Source of the DNA: Boseongicola sp.
GTDB taxonomy: Bacteria > Pseudomonadota > Alphaproteobacteria > Rhodobacterales > Rhodobacteraceae
Direction: 5' to 3'
NCBI GenBank assembly: GCA_028824715.1
Contig: JAPPCV010000056.1
Span: 1 to 64,000, forward strand
DNA: 64,000 bases
This document shows positions 35,374 through 44,831 of the stretch, piece after piece (positions within the stretch are counted from its first letter, which is position 1; the number at the start of each line of letters is the position of its first letter). The notes under the pieces are model-generated. The model saw nothing but the letters and a program-made list of their open reading frames with translations. It searched no databases and was not told the DNA's origin. A program made the translations under genes and the position numbers.

Positions 35374-37920
35374 ATGATCGGTCAAGGCAAACTTCCTCCG
35401 GAGGTCGGGCAGCGGCTCAGGCGGCCGCTGGTCCTGACCTTGATCGGCCTTTTTGCCGAACGCGTTGCACGTGCATTCTGGCCTCTCTGGACCGTGCTGC
35501 TCCTTGCATGTTCCGCGTTGCTGCTTGGCCTGCACGAGTTCCTGGTGCTGGAAGTGGCATGGGCAATCGGGATCCTGGTAGTGCTGGCGGCGCTGGTCAC
35601 ATTCGGTCTTGCCGTGCGCCGGTTCAGGTTCCCGAGGCGCAGGGAGGCGCTTGAACGGCTCGATGCGACCTTGCCGGGCCGGCCGATCGCGACCGTGATC
35701 GACCGGCATGCCATAGGTGCAGGCGACGCCGGGTCCGAGGCGATCTGGCAAACCCATGTCGGACGCATGACAAGACGTCTGGATGAGGCACGCGCAGTTG
35801 AGCCGGATCTCAGGCTTTCCCGATTTGACCTGTTCGGGCTTCGCTATGTCGCTCTTCTCTGCCTTGCGGTCGGGCTGTTGTTCGGATCCTTCCTGAAAGT
35901 TGGCACCTTGGGCGAGGTCATGCTTGACGAACAGGCATTGGCCTTGGAGTCCTCTTGGGAGGGTTGGGTCGAGCCGCCGTACTATACCGGACGGCCAAAC
36001 CTCTATCTCAATGACATCACGCAAGCCTGGCTCGCGGTTCCCGAGGGCAGCCTGGTGACAATCCGCCTTTATGGAGGCGTCGGAGACCTGACGCTGCACG
36101 AAACCGTGTCGGGCCGGACCAGGGACGTGCCTGCGGCAAGCGATCCCTCGCAGAGCTTCAGCGTCAACCAGGATGGCGAGATCAGGATCGACGGTCCAGG
36201 CGGTCGGGAATGGACCATGCAGGCCGAGGCGGATCTCGTGCCGGAAATCGAGTTTGCCGGACCGGTCACGCGCGGCGAGGGCGGCCGCATGGAGGCGCCC
36301 TTTGCCGCGCGGGACGACTATGGGGTCGTCGGAGGGTGGATCGAGATGATCCTCGACGAAGAGGAGGTCGACCGTCGGTACGGGCTGGTTCTGGACCCCG
36401 AGCCGCGCGACCCTGTCGTGCTGGAATTGCCGCTGACAATCGCCGGTGACCGGTCCGAATTCTCCGAAACGGTGATCGGCGACTTTTCGCGCCATCCGTG
36501 GGCCAATCTTCCCGTTCGCGCGGAACTGGCGGCACTTGACGATGCCGGGCAGCAGGGGGTGTCCGAACCCCAGCCCGTGATCCTGCCAGGCCGGCGGTTC
36601 TTCGACCCCCTTGCGCAAGCCATCATCGAAGGGCGGCGCGACCTGCTCTGGAACAGGGAGAATGCCGGGCGCGTGGCGCAGGTCCTTCGTTCCGTGTCCC
36701 ATGGTCCGGAAGGCGTCTTCCGCTCTGCCACTGACTTCATGATGCTCCGGTTCATTGTCAGGCGTCTGGAGGCGCGGGCTTCGCTGGGCCGACTGGATGA
36801 CCCGTCCGTCGAGGAGCTTGAGGAGGCGCTCTGGAACCTTGCCGTGCAGATTGAGGAGGGCGATCTTTCAGACGCTCTTGCACGATTGCGGCGGGCAGAG
36901 GAACGACTTGCCGAGGCGATCCAGAACGGCGCGAGCGACGAAGAGATCGCGGACCTGATGCGGGAATTTCGAGAAGCGATACGGGACTACCTGCGTCAGC
37001 TCGCCGAGCAGCAGGGAGAAGGGCAGAACCAGCAGTTCGCCGAGGGCGAGGCCATGGAAATTGGCCCCCAGGAACTGGACGCTCTCCTGGACCGGTTGCA
37101 GGAACTGATGGAACAAGGGCGCATGGCCGAGGCAGCGCAGCTTTTGGAGCAGTTGCGCAGGATGATGGAGAACAGCTTCGCCTCTCGTGGCCAGCCGTCG
37201 CCCGGACAGGAGGCAATGGAGGGTCTGGCCGAGACCCTGCGCGAGCAGCAAGGGTTGTCGGACGAGGCATTTCGCGACCTGCAGGAACAACGTGGCGGCA
37301 GCCAGGCGGGCCGGTCCCTTGGCAATCTCGGGCGGGAAGGAAGTGACGGCGAAGGGCTGCGGCACGGCGAAGGCGGTCAGCAGGGCCAAGGCGGGCAACA
37401 GGGTCAGCAGCAGGGGGGCGGCGAAGGAAGCCTTGCAGACCGTCAACTTGCGTTGCGACAGGAACTGAACCGGCAGATGCAGAACCTGCCGGGCGTCGGC
37501 ACGCCCGGGGGGGACGCAGCTCGCGAATCGCTCGGAAGAGCCGGAGACGCGATGGATTTGGCGGAAGAGGATCTGCGGAACGAGGATTTTGCCGGTGCGC
37601 TGGAAGATCAGGCTGACGCAATCGAGGCATTGCGCGAAGGGATGCGCAATCTGGCTGACCAAATGGCGCAGCAGGGGCAGAATCAGGCAGGCCAGCAGGG
37701 TGCTGGCAATGGCTGGAACAATGACGGTGCCAACCGCGATCCCCTAGGCCGTGACGTCGGAGGCGGGAGCCGGATCGGAACCGACGAGCATTTGCTGCAG
37801 GGCGATGACCTTCAGCGCAGGGCTCGCGAGATCCTGGACGAACTGCGCCGCCGCTCCGGCGAGATGGAGCGCTCGGAAGAGGAGCGCGACTACCTGAGGC
37901 GCTTGCTGGAGCGGTTCTGA
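35374..37920 (+). CDS. TIGR02302/DUF4175 family membrane protein
   Basis: An 848-residue protein of unknown function conserved in alphaproteobacteria. Two N-terminal hydrophobic segments flank ERVARAFWPLWTVLLL, a third membrane segment lies near residue 170, then a periplasmic beta-rich part (WVEPPYYTGRPNLYL) and a long charged helical C-terminal half with glutamine- and glycine-rich stretches (GGQQGQGGQQGQQQGGGEG). I prefer the ATG at 35374, preceded by AAGGAA and matching the short N-terminus of relatives; the ORF-track ATG at 35326 overlaps lysA by 16 bp and has no Shine-Dalgarno. Confidence 0.85.
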   Translation: MIGQGKLPPEVGQRLRRPLVLTLIGLFAERVARAFWPLWTVLLLACSALLLGLHEFLVLEVAWAIGILVVLAALVTFGLAVRRFRFPRRREALERLDATLPGRPIATVIDRHAIGAGDAGSEAIWQTHVGRMTRRLDEARAVEPDLRLSRFDLFGLRYVALLCLAVGLLFGSFLKVGTLGEVMLDEQALALESSWEGWVEPPYYTGRPNLYLNDITQAWLAVPEGSLVTIRLYGGVGDLTLHETVSGRTRDVPAASDPSQSFSVNQDGEIRIDGPGGREWTMQAEADLVPEIEFAGPVTRGEGGRMEAPFAARDDYGVVGGWIEMILDEEEVDRRYGLVLDPEPRDPVVLELPLTIAGDRSEFSETVIGDFSRHPWANLPVRAELAALDDAGQQGVSEPQPVILPGRRFFDPLAQAIIEGRRDLLWNRENAGRVAQVLRSVSHGPEGVFRSATDFMMLRFIVRRLEARASLGRLDDPSVEELEEALWNLAVQIEEGDLSDALARLRRAEERLAEAIQNGASDEEIADLMREFREAIRDYLRQLAEQQGEGQNQQFAEGEAMEIGPQELDALLDRLQELMEQGRMAEAAQLLEQLRRMMENSFASRGQPSPGQEAMEGLAETLREQQGLSDEAFRDLQEQRGGSQAGRSLGNLGREGSDGEGLRHGEGGQQGQGGQQGQQQGGGEGSLADRQLALRQELNRQMQNLPGVGTPGGDAARESLGRAGDAMDLAEEDLRNEDFAGALEDQADAIEALREGMRNLADQMAQQGQNQAGQQGAGNGWNNDGANRDPLGRDVGGGSRIGTDEHLLQGDDLQRRAREILDELRRRSGEMERSEEERDYLRRLLERF

Positions 37921-38047
37921 ACCTGTCAGCGACCGTGCGTCCTTTGCTCCATGCGCAGCGACCTTCCCATTGCATCGCCTGCGCAAAGCGAGCCAGAACC
38001 TGTGCCGGTCACAGTCGTTGAACGCGATGCAGGACCCGATTTCCGGA

Positions 38048-38709
38048 TTACTCGCCTGACACTCCGTTCAGCCAATCCAGGAAGGCGTTTGCGGCTTCCA
38101 GGTAGGACTGGAGCGGGCCTTCGGTATTGGGATAGAAACGCGAAATCTCCGGCGCGCGCAGGTAGATCGCGACCAGGAGCCCAACCAGAGCCGCCATCAT
38201 GAGCAGCAGCGGCAGGGCAGCGCGGACCCAGCCGCCGCGCCCCTGTTCGGGGGCTGGCCGTCCCGAGGCTTGCCGATGCCTGCCCGGAGCGGCATTGCCG
38301 GACGCGGGCTGAACATTGCCGGCAGGCCTCCCGGCGGACCGCGATGCCTGCGCGTGCCGCAACGAGAGTTCGCGTTCGGCTTCCTCCTTCAGGATCTGGA
38401 GCGCGGCACGGTCGATGGTGAGCGCATGCATCGCATCCGGGTCGTGCCCGCCAGCTTCCTCGTTTTCGTGAGAATGGTCATCGGATCCCGGGCTCGGGTC
38501 ATCCGCCGGCGTCCCGTCCCGTCCCGCAGCTTCAGCCGATTCCTGGGCCAGGGTCACGGCCTGGCTCCCGATCCTTGCGCCGTGCGAAGCGCGGCGGACT
38601 CACGTCTGGCATGCTCGCGGTCCGAGCACTCCAATTCCTTTGCACGCACCGGGATCAACGCGTCGTCGATCTCGGATTTGGATCTGCAGTTGGGGCACGT
38701 CAGCCGCAT
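38048..38709 (-). pseudogene. MJ0042-type zinc-ribbon membrane protein gene, frameshifted
   Basis: The first frame (38709 to 38554) starts at ATG behind AGGAGC and encodes MRLTCPNCRSKSEIDDALIP...LECSDREHA, an MJ0042-type zinc ribbon whose fourth cysteine is Arg. It stops at TGA, and the rest of the family (an IDRAALQILKEEAERELSLR helix, one transmembrane segment, and a C-terminal region ending WLNGVSGE) continues in another frame from GTG 38557 (GTGA overlap). Relatives in Rhodobacterales carry both parts in one chain. Either a frameshift has broken the gene, or two coupled ORFs or a sequencing error explain it. Confidence 0.7.
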
Positions 38710-39616
38710 GAAGTGAGCTCCTGGATCGAAGGATTCGGCCATTGCCGGATTCGCATGGCCAATTCCTCCAATGGGTCAACTCCACCCGTTCGGGAGACCG
38801 TCGGCATTGTAACCTTGCCCTCAGGCGCGCACAACTGCCGCAACGACGGTGCCGGTTCCGGGAATCACGTGCGGTCCCGCCGGCGAAGCATCTGTCCCAG
38901 CCCACCGAACCGTCGAGTCACGCGATGTCGGACGCATGGAAGATGCCCGGCGCATTTGTGCGCCGGAGACCCCCGACGTCCCGGCCGGGGACGAAGGCGC
39001 GCATCTTCGGGTCGCCAGCACTGCCCGCAACTGATCGAACCGTAGCGGTAGGTCGGGTGCGTTCGGTGCACGGATCTTCCGTCGCGCGAAACGGGACGGT
39101 TCGCACGCACGCCTTGTCGCCGGCAACCGGCGATGGAACGTGTGATCGACCACCTCGGGCGCAGCGGTCCCGGCCGTGCCCGGACACGGGGGCGCGGGCG
39201 AAATCCGGGGTCGGCAATCGCCAAGCGAGCGCGGTCTCGCGGAAGCAAAGGCGCCCGTGCGACGGACAGGCGCATCAAGCAAGGCGGCGGCCCGCGGAAA
39301 CCGGGCGCCGGGCATTCGCCCGTGCCCAAGTGTCGCCAACCCCCGGGCATGAGGGCACAGGTCCGATGCCCTCGGACAGGTTCCTGGCCAACGGCGGTAC
39401 GTGCCACCGAGCGTGAAGGCAGTCCCGCCGTCACGGCCCCCGGTTCGTGCCGGACGGATCACCGGTGGCCGCTGTCAATGTCGTCCGGGACACGTCAAAT
39501 TCCTTGTGCCGGGTCTGTCCGGTCGGCGTATGCTCGTGCACAGCGCATCGAGCGGGCGATCCGGAATGCGAACGAAGATGAACGGGCCCGCCGGAAACGA
39601 GAGGGGGAAGAGAACC
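38710..39616. other. 907-bp gap without a recognisable gene
   Basis: Several ORFs of 100-220 codons exist on both strands, but all are rich in Arg, Pro, Gly and Ala with no domain, signal peptide or conserved-looking core, and they overlap one another. None has a convincing ribosome-binding site. I saw no tRNA or repeat. It may be decayed coding DNA next to the broken zinc-ribbon gene; GAGGGGGAAG at its right end is the SDR ribosome-binding site. Confidence 0.5.
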
Positions 39617-40387
39617 ATGGAGTCTTACATGAAGCGATTTTCGGTCAAGGGACGGCGGGCACTGGTTACGGGAGCGTCCAAGGGGATTGGTTTCGAGATC
39701 TGCAACGTCCTAGCGGAAGCCGGGGCCGACATCGTGGCCGTGGCTCGTGACTCGGGGGGGCTTGCCGAAGCCTGCGCGGCCGTGGAGCGGTTCGGGCGGG
39801 AGTGCCTTGCCATCGAGGCAGAGCTCGAGACCGTCGCGGGGCCGAAGGATGCCGCACGAGTGGCGCTCGATCACTTCGGCACGATCGACATTCTCGTCAA
39901 CAACGCAGCCACCACGACGCCGGCCTCGCTGCTGGATGCCGAGGTCGAAGACTGGGACCGGATGATGGCGGTGAACCTGCGCGCGCCGTTCCTTCTCGCC
40001 CAGGCGCTTGCACCGAAAATGATCGAGCAGGAACGCGGCAAGATCGTGAACGTCTCGTCGCAGACCAGCGTCGTGTTGATCCCGGATCACTGTGCGTACG
40101 CGGCTTCCAAGAACGGCCTGAATGCATTGACGAAAGCCATGACTTGCGAGTGGGCGCAATTCAACATCCAGTGCAACGCCATCTGCCCGACGGTGATCTT
40201 GACACCGATGGGCGAGCGTGTCTGGGGCGAACCCGGAAAGGGTGATCCGATGAAGGCAAGGATCCCGGCAGGGCGCTTCGGACTTCCAGTGGAAGTTGCC
40301 GATGCGGTCCTGTATCTTTCCTCACCTGCGTCAGACCTGGTCAACGGTGACTTGCTGATGGTGGATGGCGGGTACACCGCGCTCTAG
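39617..40387 (+). CDS. SDR family oxidoreductase, L-xylulose/dicarbonyl reductase-like
   Basis: A 256-residue NAD(P)-dependent short-chain dehydrogenase. The nucleotide loop is TGASKGIG (residues 18-25), with NNAA, the NVSSQ serine region and catalytic YAASK (Y161, K165). [14 protein letters not shown] and [32 protein letters not shown] resemble the matching parts of dicarbonyl/L-xylulose reductase, so interconversion of L-xylulose and xylitol or a similar ketose-polyol pair is likely. The ATG at 39617 follows AGGGGGAAG. Its stop shares the CTAG palindrome with the stop of the convergent dehydrogenase. Confidence 0.8.
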   Translation: MESYMKRFSVKGRRALVTGASKGIGFEICNVLAEAGADIVAVARDSGGLAEACAAVERFGRECLAIEAELETVAGPKDAARVALDHFGTIDILVNNAATTTPASLLDAEVEDWDRMMAVNLRAPFLLAQALAPKMIEQERGKIVNVSSQTSVVLIPDHCAYAASKNGLNALTKAMTCEWAQFNIQCNAICPTVILTPMGERVWGEPGKGDPMKARIPAGRFGLPVEVADAVLYLSSPASDLVNGDLLMVDGGYTAL

Positions 40388-41427
40388 GCGGACTCCGAGA
40401 GCTCGATCTGCACCTTGACTGCCGAGGCCGGAGCGCTTCGGGCAAATTCGAATGCCGCGATGCTCTCCCTGAAATCGTAGAGGTCGGTGATCAGCGGATC
40501 GACGTTGATCGCGCCGGAAGCCAGCATGTCCACGGTGCGCGGGTAAACGTGTGCATAACGAAAGACGTGCTCGACCCGTGCCTCCTTGATCTGCGCCTCG
40601 AGCACGTCGTAAGCAATGGGTGCGCCGGGCATTCCGATGAATGCAACCGTGCCGCCCGGGCAAAGGCACTCGAAGACGCCGGCGGCCGCCTGTCCGTTGC
40701 CTGACGCCTCGAAGACGACGTCTGCCCCCCAGCCTTCGGTCTCGCGCCGGACGGCTTCGGCAAGGCTCTCGTTCCGGACGTAGACGGGTACCACAGGCCC
40801 GAGCGCGGCTGCCAATTCCAGTTTCGGTTCCTGGACGTCGCTTATGATCACTCGGCTGCACCCTGCCGCGAGCGCCGCAAGCACCGTGACCATGCCGATC
40901 GTGCCGGCGCCGATCACCACGGCCAGGGCGCCCGGCGATACCTGCGCCTTGGTTGCGGCGTGGACGCCGACCGCGAGCGGCTCGACCATTGCCCCGGCAG
41001 CGTACGACACGTTGTCGGGCAGCCTGAAGGTGAAGTCTGCAGGGTGCACGACGGTGGGCCGCAGGACGCCGTGGACCGGTGGTGTCGCCCAGAATCGCAC
41101 CGAGGGGTCCAGGTTGTACTTGCCCAAGCGGGTGGCGCGGCTGCACGGGTCGGGAATGCCCGGCTCCATGCAGACCCGGTCGCCGACGGAGAGTGAGGTG
41201 ACAGCGGTGCCCGTTTCAACGACCACGCCGGATGCCTCGTGCCCGAGAACCATGGGCTCCTTCACGATGAAGGGGCCGATTTCGCCGTGCACGTAGTAGT
41301 GGACGTCGCTCCCGCAAACACCCACGCGGCGGATCGCGATGCGCACGTCGCGCGGGCCCAGCGGCTCCTCGATGGCAATGTCGCGCAACGCGAGTTCATC
41401 CTTGCGTTCTAGCACGAGGGCCTTCAT
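40384..41427 (-). CDS. Zinc-dependent xylitol/sorbitol (L-iditol-type) dehydrogenase
   Basis: A 347-residue medium-chain dehydrogenase oxidising a polyol to a ketose. Catalytic zinc ligands are C38 (GVCGSD), H63 and E64 (GHEASG); the segment [25 protein letters not shown] and [21 protein letters not shown] match bacterial xylitol/sorbitol dehydrogenases, which lack the structural zinc cysteines. The Rossmann loop is [10 protein letters not shown]. The ATG at 41427 follows GGAGAA. It is the last gene of a sugar ABC importer operon, so the importer probably carries its substrate. Confidence 0.87.
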   Translation of the reverse strand: MKALVLERKDELALRDIAIEEPLGPRDVRIAIRRVGVCGSDVHYYVHGEIGPFIVKEPMVLGHEASGVVVETGTAVTSLSVGDRVCMEPGIPDPCSRATRLGKYNLDPSVRFWATPPVHGVLRPTVVHPADFTFRLPDNVSYAAGAMVEPLAVGVHAATKAQVSPGALAVVIGAGTIGMVTVLAALAAGCSRVIISDVQEPKLELAAALGPVVPVYVRNESLAEAVRRETEGWGADVVFEASGNGQAAAGVFECLCPGGTVAFIGMPGAPIAYDVLEAQIKEARVEHVFRYAHVYPRTVDMLASGAINVDPLITDLYDFRESIAAFEFARSAPASAVKVQIELSESA

Positions 41428-41503
41428 GCGCCTGTTCTCCAGATGCGAAAGGGCGGGGCCGACCATGCAGCCGGCCGCGCCGGTGTGGTTGGAACGGTCC
41501 CCC

Positions 41504-42487
41504 TCAGCGACCCATTTTCGGTCGGGAATAGCGGTTCGCGTATTCCAGGATCTCGTCGGTGTCGGACCACCGGTCGACCATCACGAAGGAACTGCCCCAG
41601 ACCAGCGGCACCTCCTCGCCCTTGCTGTGGGCGACGAATGCATCGGCCACGGCGACGCCGCTGTCATCGATCGGACGAAGTACCGAAGCTGTCAGCCAGC
41701 CTTCCTTCATGGCGGTGATCTCGTCTCCGGTGCCGCCGAATCCCATGGTCAGGATTTCCTCCGACTTGCCCATTTGCCGAACGACCTGTGCGGCGCCGAG
41801 ACCTATGGTGGTGGACATGCCGTAGATGAGGTTGATGTCAGGATGGGCGGCCAGCATGTTCTGCGCGGCGTCATACGCCTTGGCACGGTCGAAGTCAGTG
41901 TAGGGTCCCATGACGACTTCGATGTCGGGATGCTGCTCGACCACGCTGAGAAACCCGCCGCCGCGCTCGTCGCTGACCACGCCCGGCGCGCCCCGGAGGA
42001 TCAGGACCTTGCCCTTGCCGCCGAGCTGTTCGGCCGCCCATTCGCCGGACTTGACGCCGCCAGGATAGTGAGCAAACGCGATGTAGCTCATCGCCCGCGC
42101 GGATTCGTCCTCGTGGGGTGTCGTGAAATTGTAGACGACGGTTGGGACGCCCGCCTGCTTGAGCTTGCGCAGGGCCGGAATCGCGGCCTCGAATTCCGTC
42201 GGGCCAAGGAAGACGTAGTCGACGCCGCCCGCAATGACCGATTCGACCTGTGCGAGCTGGCCTGCGTGATCCACATGGCTGGCGACGGCGAGCTGCTGGA
42301 CTTCGAAGTCGACCCCGAGTTCCTCGAGACGTCCCTGCATCGACCAGAAGACACGCTCCCAGGCGTCAGAGATGTCGAATGAAGGCGAGAGATAGGCTAT
42401 CCGCATCGTGTCGGCTTTCGCCGCAGGCGGGGAAAGCGCGAAAGCCGCGAGCGCGGCTGCCGCGATGAACATACGACGTAACATCAT
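41504..42487 (-). CDS. Sugar/polyol ABC transporter substrate-binding protein
   Basis: A 327-residue periplasmic binding protein of the RbsB-like (pentose/polyol) fold. A signal peptide ends near PPAAKAD (about residue 26), followed by [37 protein letters not shown]. The start is the first of two adjacent ATG codons, with GGAGGAA seven bases upstream; it overlaps the permease stop. The ORF track hides it in a 665-codon reading. The ligand is not determinable from sequence alone, but the dehydrogenase next door suggests a pentitol, hexitol or pentose. Confidence 0.87.
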   Translation of the reverse strand: MMLRRMFIAAAALAAFALSPPAAKADTMRIAYLSPSFDISDAWERVFWSMQGRLEELGVDFEVQQLAVASHVDHAGQLAQVESVIAGGVDYVFLGPTEFEAAIPALRKLKQAGVPTVVYNFTTPHEDESARAMSYIAFAHYPGGVKSGEWAAEQLGGKGKVLILRGAPGVVSDERGGGFLSVVEQHPDIEVVMGPYTDFDRAKAYDAAQNMLAAHPDINLIYGMSTTIGLGAAQVVRQMGKSEEILTMGFGGTGDEITAMKEGWLTASVLRPIDDSGVAVADAFVAHSKGEEVPLVWGSSFVMVDRWSDTDEILEYANRYSRPKMGR

Positions 42488-43551
42488 GAAAGGGTTCCTC
42501 CCTGTTTTTGGGCCGGCCCCCGGGCCGGCTCGCTTTCGGCGCCGCCGGATGGCTCGCGCCGCATGAACTGCGCCAGCGCAGGTATTCGCTGTTCGCGCAG
42601 GTTGCTGATGGCAACCGCGATCAGGACGATCCCGCCCATGACCACCAGCTGCCAGAAGAAATCCACCCCGGCAATGATCAGCGCGTTTGTCATCATCGCG
42701 AGCAGCAGCGCTCCCATGACCGAACCGTAGACGCTTCCGCGCCCGCCAAAGAGGCTGGTCCCCCCGATGATGACGGCCGAGATCACGTGAATCTCCATGG
42801 CAGTCCCGATCGTCGCCTGCGTCGAATCGATTCGGGCCATCATGATGAGCCCGCCCAGCGCAGTGAACAGGCCCATCAGAACGTACACCATGACCTCGAC
42901 GCGGTTGACCGGGACGCCGGCGAGACGTGCGGCTTCGCGGTTGCCGCCGATCGCCCGCACGTGGAGGCCGAAGCGCGTGCGATTGAAGAGCCATGCGCCG
43001 AACACGGCGGCTGCCAGGGAGATGATCACTGGCACCGGCACGCCGCCGAGGACGCCCTGCCCGACATACGTGACCGACGTCGGCAGCCCGAAGTGCATCT
43101 CTCCCGCGGAGTGGACCAGTGCGAGACCGCGCAGCGCGGCCATCATCCCGAGCGTCGTGATGAACGGCGGGATTTTCACGTACGCGACCAACGATCCGGT
43201 CAGGAAGCCCAGGAAGGCCCCGAGGGCGAACATGAGCGCCACGCCGAGCAGCGGATTCAAGCCGCCCTTGATGAACCCGAATGCCACGACGGTGATGAAC
43301 GCGACCGCCGATCCCACGGAGAGATCTATGCCGGCGCTCGTGATCACGAACGTCATGCCCACGGCCATGACGATGATGAACGATGCCTGGGTCAGGATGT
43401 TGATGAAGTTGGCTATCGTGCCGAAGCGCGGGTTGATCAGGATGAACAGGATGGCAAGCGCCAAGATCACCGCCGTGAGTCCGATCCCTTCGAAGAGCCA
43501 CCGCCGGTCAGCGTGACCGATGCCGGGTTCAGAGTTCGCGTTCGAAGTCAA
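42484..43551 (-). CDS. Sugar/polyol ABC transporter permease (RbsC family)
   Basis: A 355-residue inner-membrane permease with eight to ten hydrophobic segments. The family signatures SAGIDLSVGS, IGGNREAARLAGVPVNRV and ISAVIIGGTSLFGGRGSV are all present. It starts at TTG, with GAGGTG five bases upstream, just after the ATPase gene. The polar C-terminal tail (EPSGGAESEPARGPAQKQGG) is cytoplasmic and longer than usual. It would act as a homodimer. Confidence 0.9.
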   Translation of the reverse strand: MTSNANSEPGIGHADRRWLFEGIGLTAVILALAILFILINPRFGTIANFINILTQASFIIVMAVGMTFVITSAGIDLSVGSAVAFITVVAFGFIKGGLNPLLGVALMFALGAFLGFLTGSLVAYVKIPPFITTLGMMAALRGLALVHSAGEMHFGLPTSVTYVGQGVLGGVPVPVIISLAAAVFGAWLFNRTRFGLHVRAIGGNREAARLAGVPVNRVEVMVYVLMGLFTALGGLIMMARIDSTQATIGTAMEIHVISAVIIGGTSLFGGRGSVYGSVMGALLLAMMTNALIIAGVDFFWQLVVMGGIVLIAVAISNLREQRIPALAQFMRREPSGGAESEPARGPAQKQGGTLS

Positions 43552-43564
43552 GGTGCACCTCTTT

Positions 43565-44341
43565 CTACGTCGCCGCTCCGAACGTGATCATGCGCACGAC
43601 TTCGTCACGCGTCGTGGCGGCGGAACGCACCACGCCGATGAGGCGGCCGTTCTTCATGATCGCGATCCGGTCCGCGAGCTGGAACACGTGCTCTAGATTG
43701 TGGCTGATGATGATTATGCTGATGCCGCGGTCGCGCATGGTTCTGACGAGATCCAGCACCCGGCGTCCCTCTTCCACCCCGAGGGCCGCCATGGGCTCGT
43801 CCATGACGACAAGGCGAACGTCCTGGAGGAGCAATCGGCTGATTGCCACGGTCTGGCGCTGGCCGCCGGACAGTCGGATCACGGGATCGTTGAGCCGAGG
43901 CAGGGAGATGCCGAACCCGGAAAGCAGTTCGATGGTCCGCTCGCGCATCTGCCTGTGATCAAGCTGCGGAATGACCAGGAGCAGCCGGGTCAGCAGTTCG
44001 CGTCCCAGGAAGACGTTTTCCGGCACGTTGAGCGTATCCACGAGCCCAAGGCCTTGGTGCAGGCAGCCGATTCCGGCTTCGCCGGCATCGCGCGGCGAGT
44101 TGAGCTGGTGCGATACGCCATTGATCTCGATGCGGCCGCCGTCGGGCGGCTGCGCCCCTGCTAGCGCCTTGACGAGCGTCGATTTGCCCGCGCCGTTGTC
44201 ACCCACGAGTGCCAGGATCTCGCCCTCGAACACTTCAAAGGAAACGTCGTCGACGGCCTTCAGCCCGCCGTAGCTCTTGGTGAGCCCGACCACGTTCAGG
44301 ACCTTGGCGGCTGCCAGGGCGCCAGAGCCTTCGTGTGTCAT
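43565..44341 (-). CDS. Sugar/polyol ABC transporter ATP-binding protein (single-domain)
   Basis: A 258-residue ATPase with Walker A GDNGAGKST, Q-loop CLHQGLGLVDTLNVPENVFLG, signature RLSGGQRQTVAISR, Walker B VVMDEPMAALG and H-loop ISHNLEHV. It is a single domain, unlike the double-domain RbsA, so it would act as a dimer like FrcA. It is first in the operon ATPase-permease-binding protein-dehydrogenase and is preceded by a good promoter candidate. Confidence 0.9.
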   Translation of the reverse strand: MTHEGSGALAAAKVLNVVGLTKSYGGLKAVDDVSFEVFEGEILALVGDNGAGKSTLVKALAGAQPPDGGRIEINGVSHQLNSPRDAGEAGIGCLHQGLGLVDTLNVPENVFLGRELLTRLLLVIPQLDHRQMRERTIELLSGFGISLPRLNDPVIRLSGGQRQTVAISRLLLQDVRLVVMDEPMAALGVEEGRRVLDLVRTMRDRGISIIIISHNLEHVFQLADRIAIMKNGRLIGVVRSAATTRDEVVRMITFGAAT

Positions 44342-44831
44342 CTTGGGGGGCTCTCTTGCGCGGTCAGGGGAAATGCACGTCCCATGTCAGTGACCGAACG
44401 TACCGATGTCGAGAAATGTGGTCAACCGATCCGTTTTGCACGGCATTTTGCGCTTGCAGACAGGACGTGCCTGCGTCGCGCCGGCTGCAACGGCGTGAAC
44501 CGTCAAGCATCGTTGGCATGCACGGATCTTCATTCGCTCGGGACGTGGAGATTCGCTCACCTGGATTCCCTTGACTGGTCGTTGACTGCGGCGCTCTGGG
44601 ACCGGCGGCGGGCCCGTTCCAGCCGGTCGTTCGCGCGGGCACCTCGTTCGATGCAGGGTGCAGGACCGGAGAGACCCGGCGGGAAGCCAGTTCAGGCCCC
44701 GTTACAAGCGTCGTTGCAGCCCGGTTCAGGCGACGTCATCATGCACCCGGAAGAGGTCGGTCGGACCGGTTCCGGAATCGTGGCCCGGGATGCAGGGAAC
44801 CGGCCTGGCAAACGAGGACGGCGGTACCCGC
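44342..44831. other. 490-bp divergent intergenic region, sugar ABC operon / plsC
   Basis: Apart from the operon promoter candidate and the TTTTGCRC repeats near its left end, nothing is recognisable. The upstream extension of the plsC ORF (from 44658) is not membrane- or acyltransferase-like and is treated as non-coding. Confidence 0.5.
44397..44425 (-). promoter_or_regulatory. candidate promoter of the sugar/polyol ABC operon
   Basis: On the minus strand TTGACC and TACGTT are 17 bp apart, ending about 55 bp before the ATPase start. Just upstream lie two TTTTGCRC repeats (plus-strand TTTTGCACGGCATTTTGCGC), possible regulator sites. Confidence 0.5.

Noticed and set aside
38742-39462. ORFs of 200+ codons on both strands in the gene-free stretch
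   Set aside because: Mutually overlapping, Arg/Pro-rich, without ribosome-binding sites or recognisable domains.
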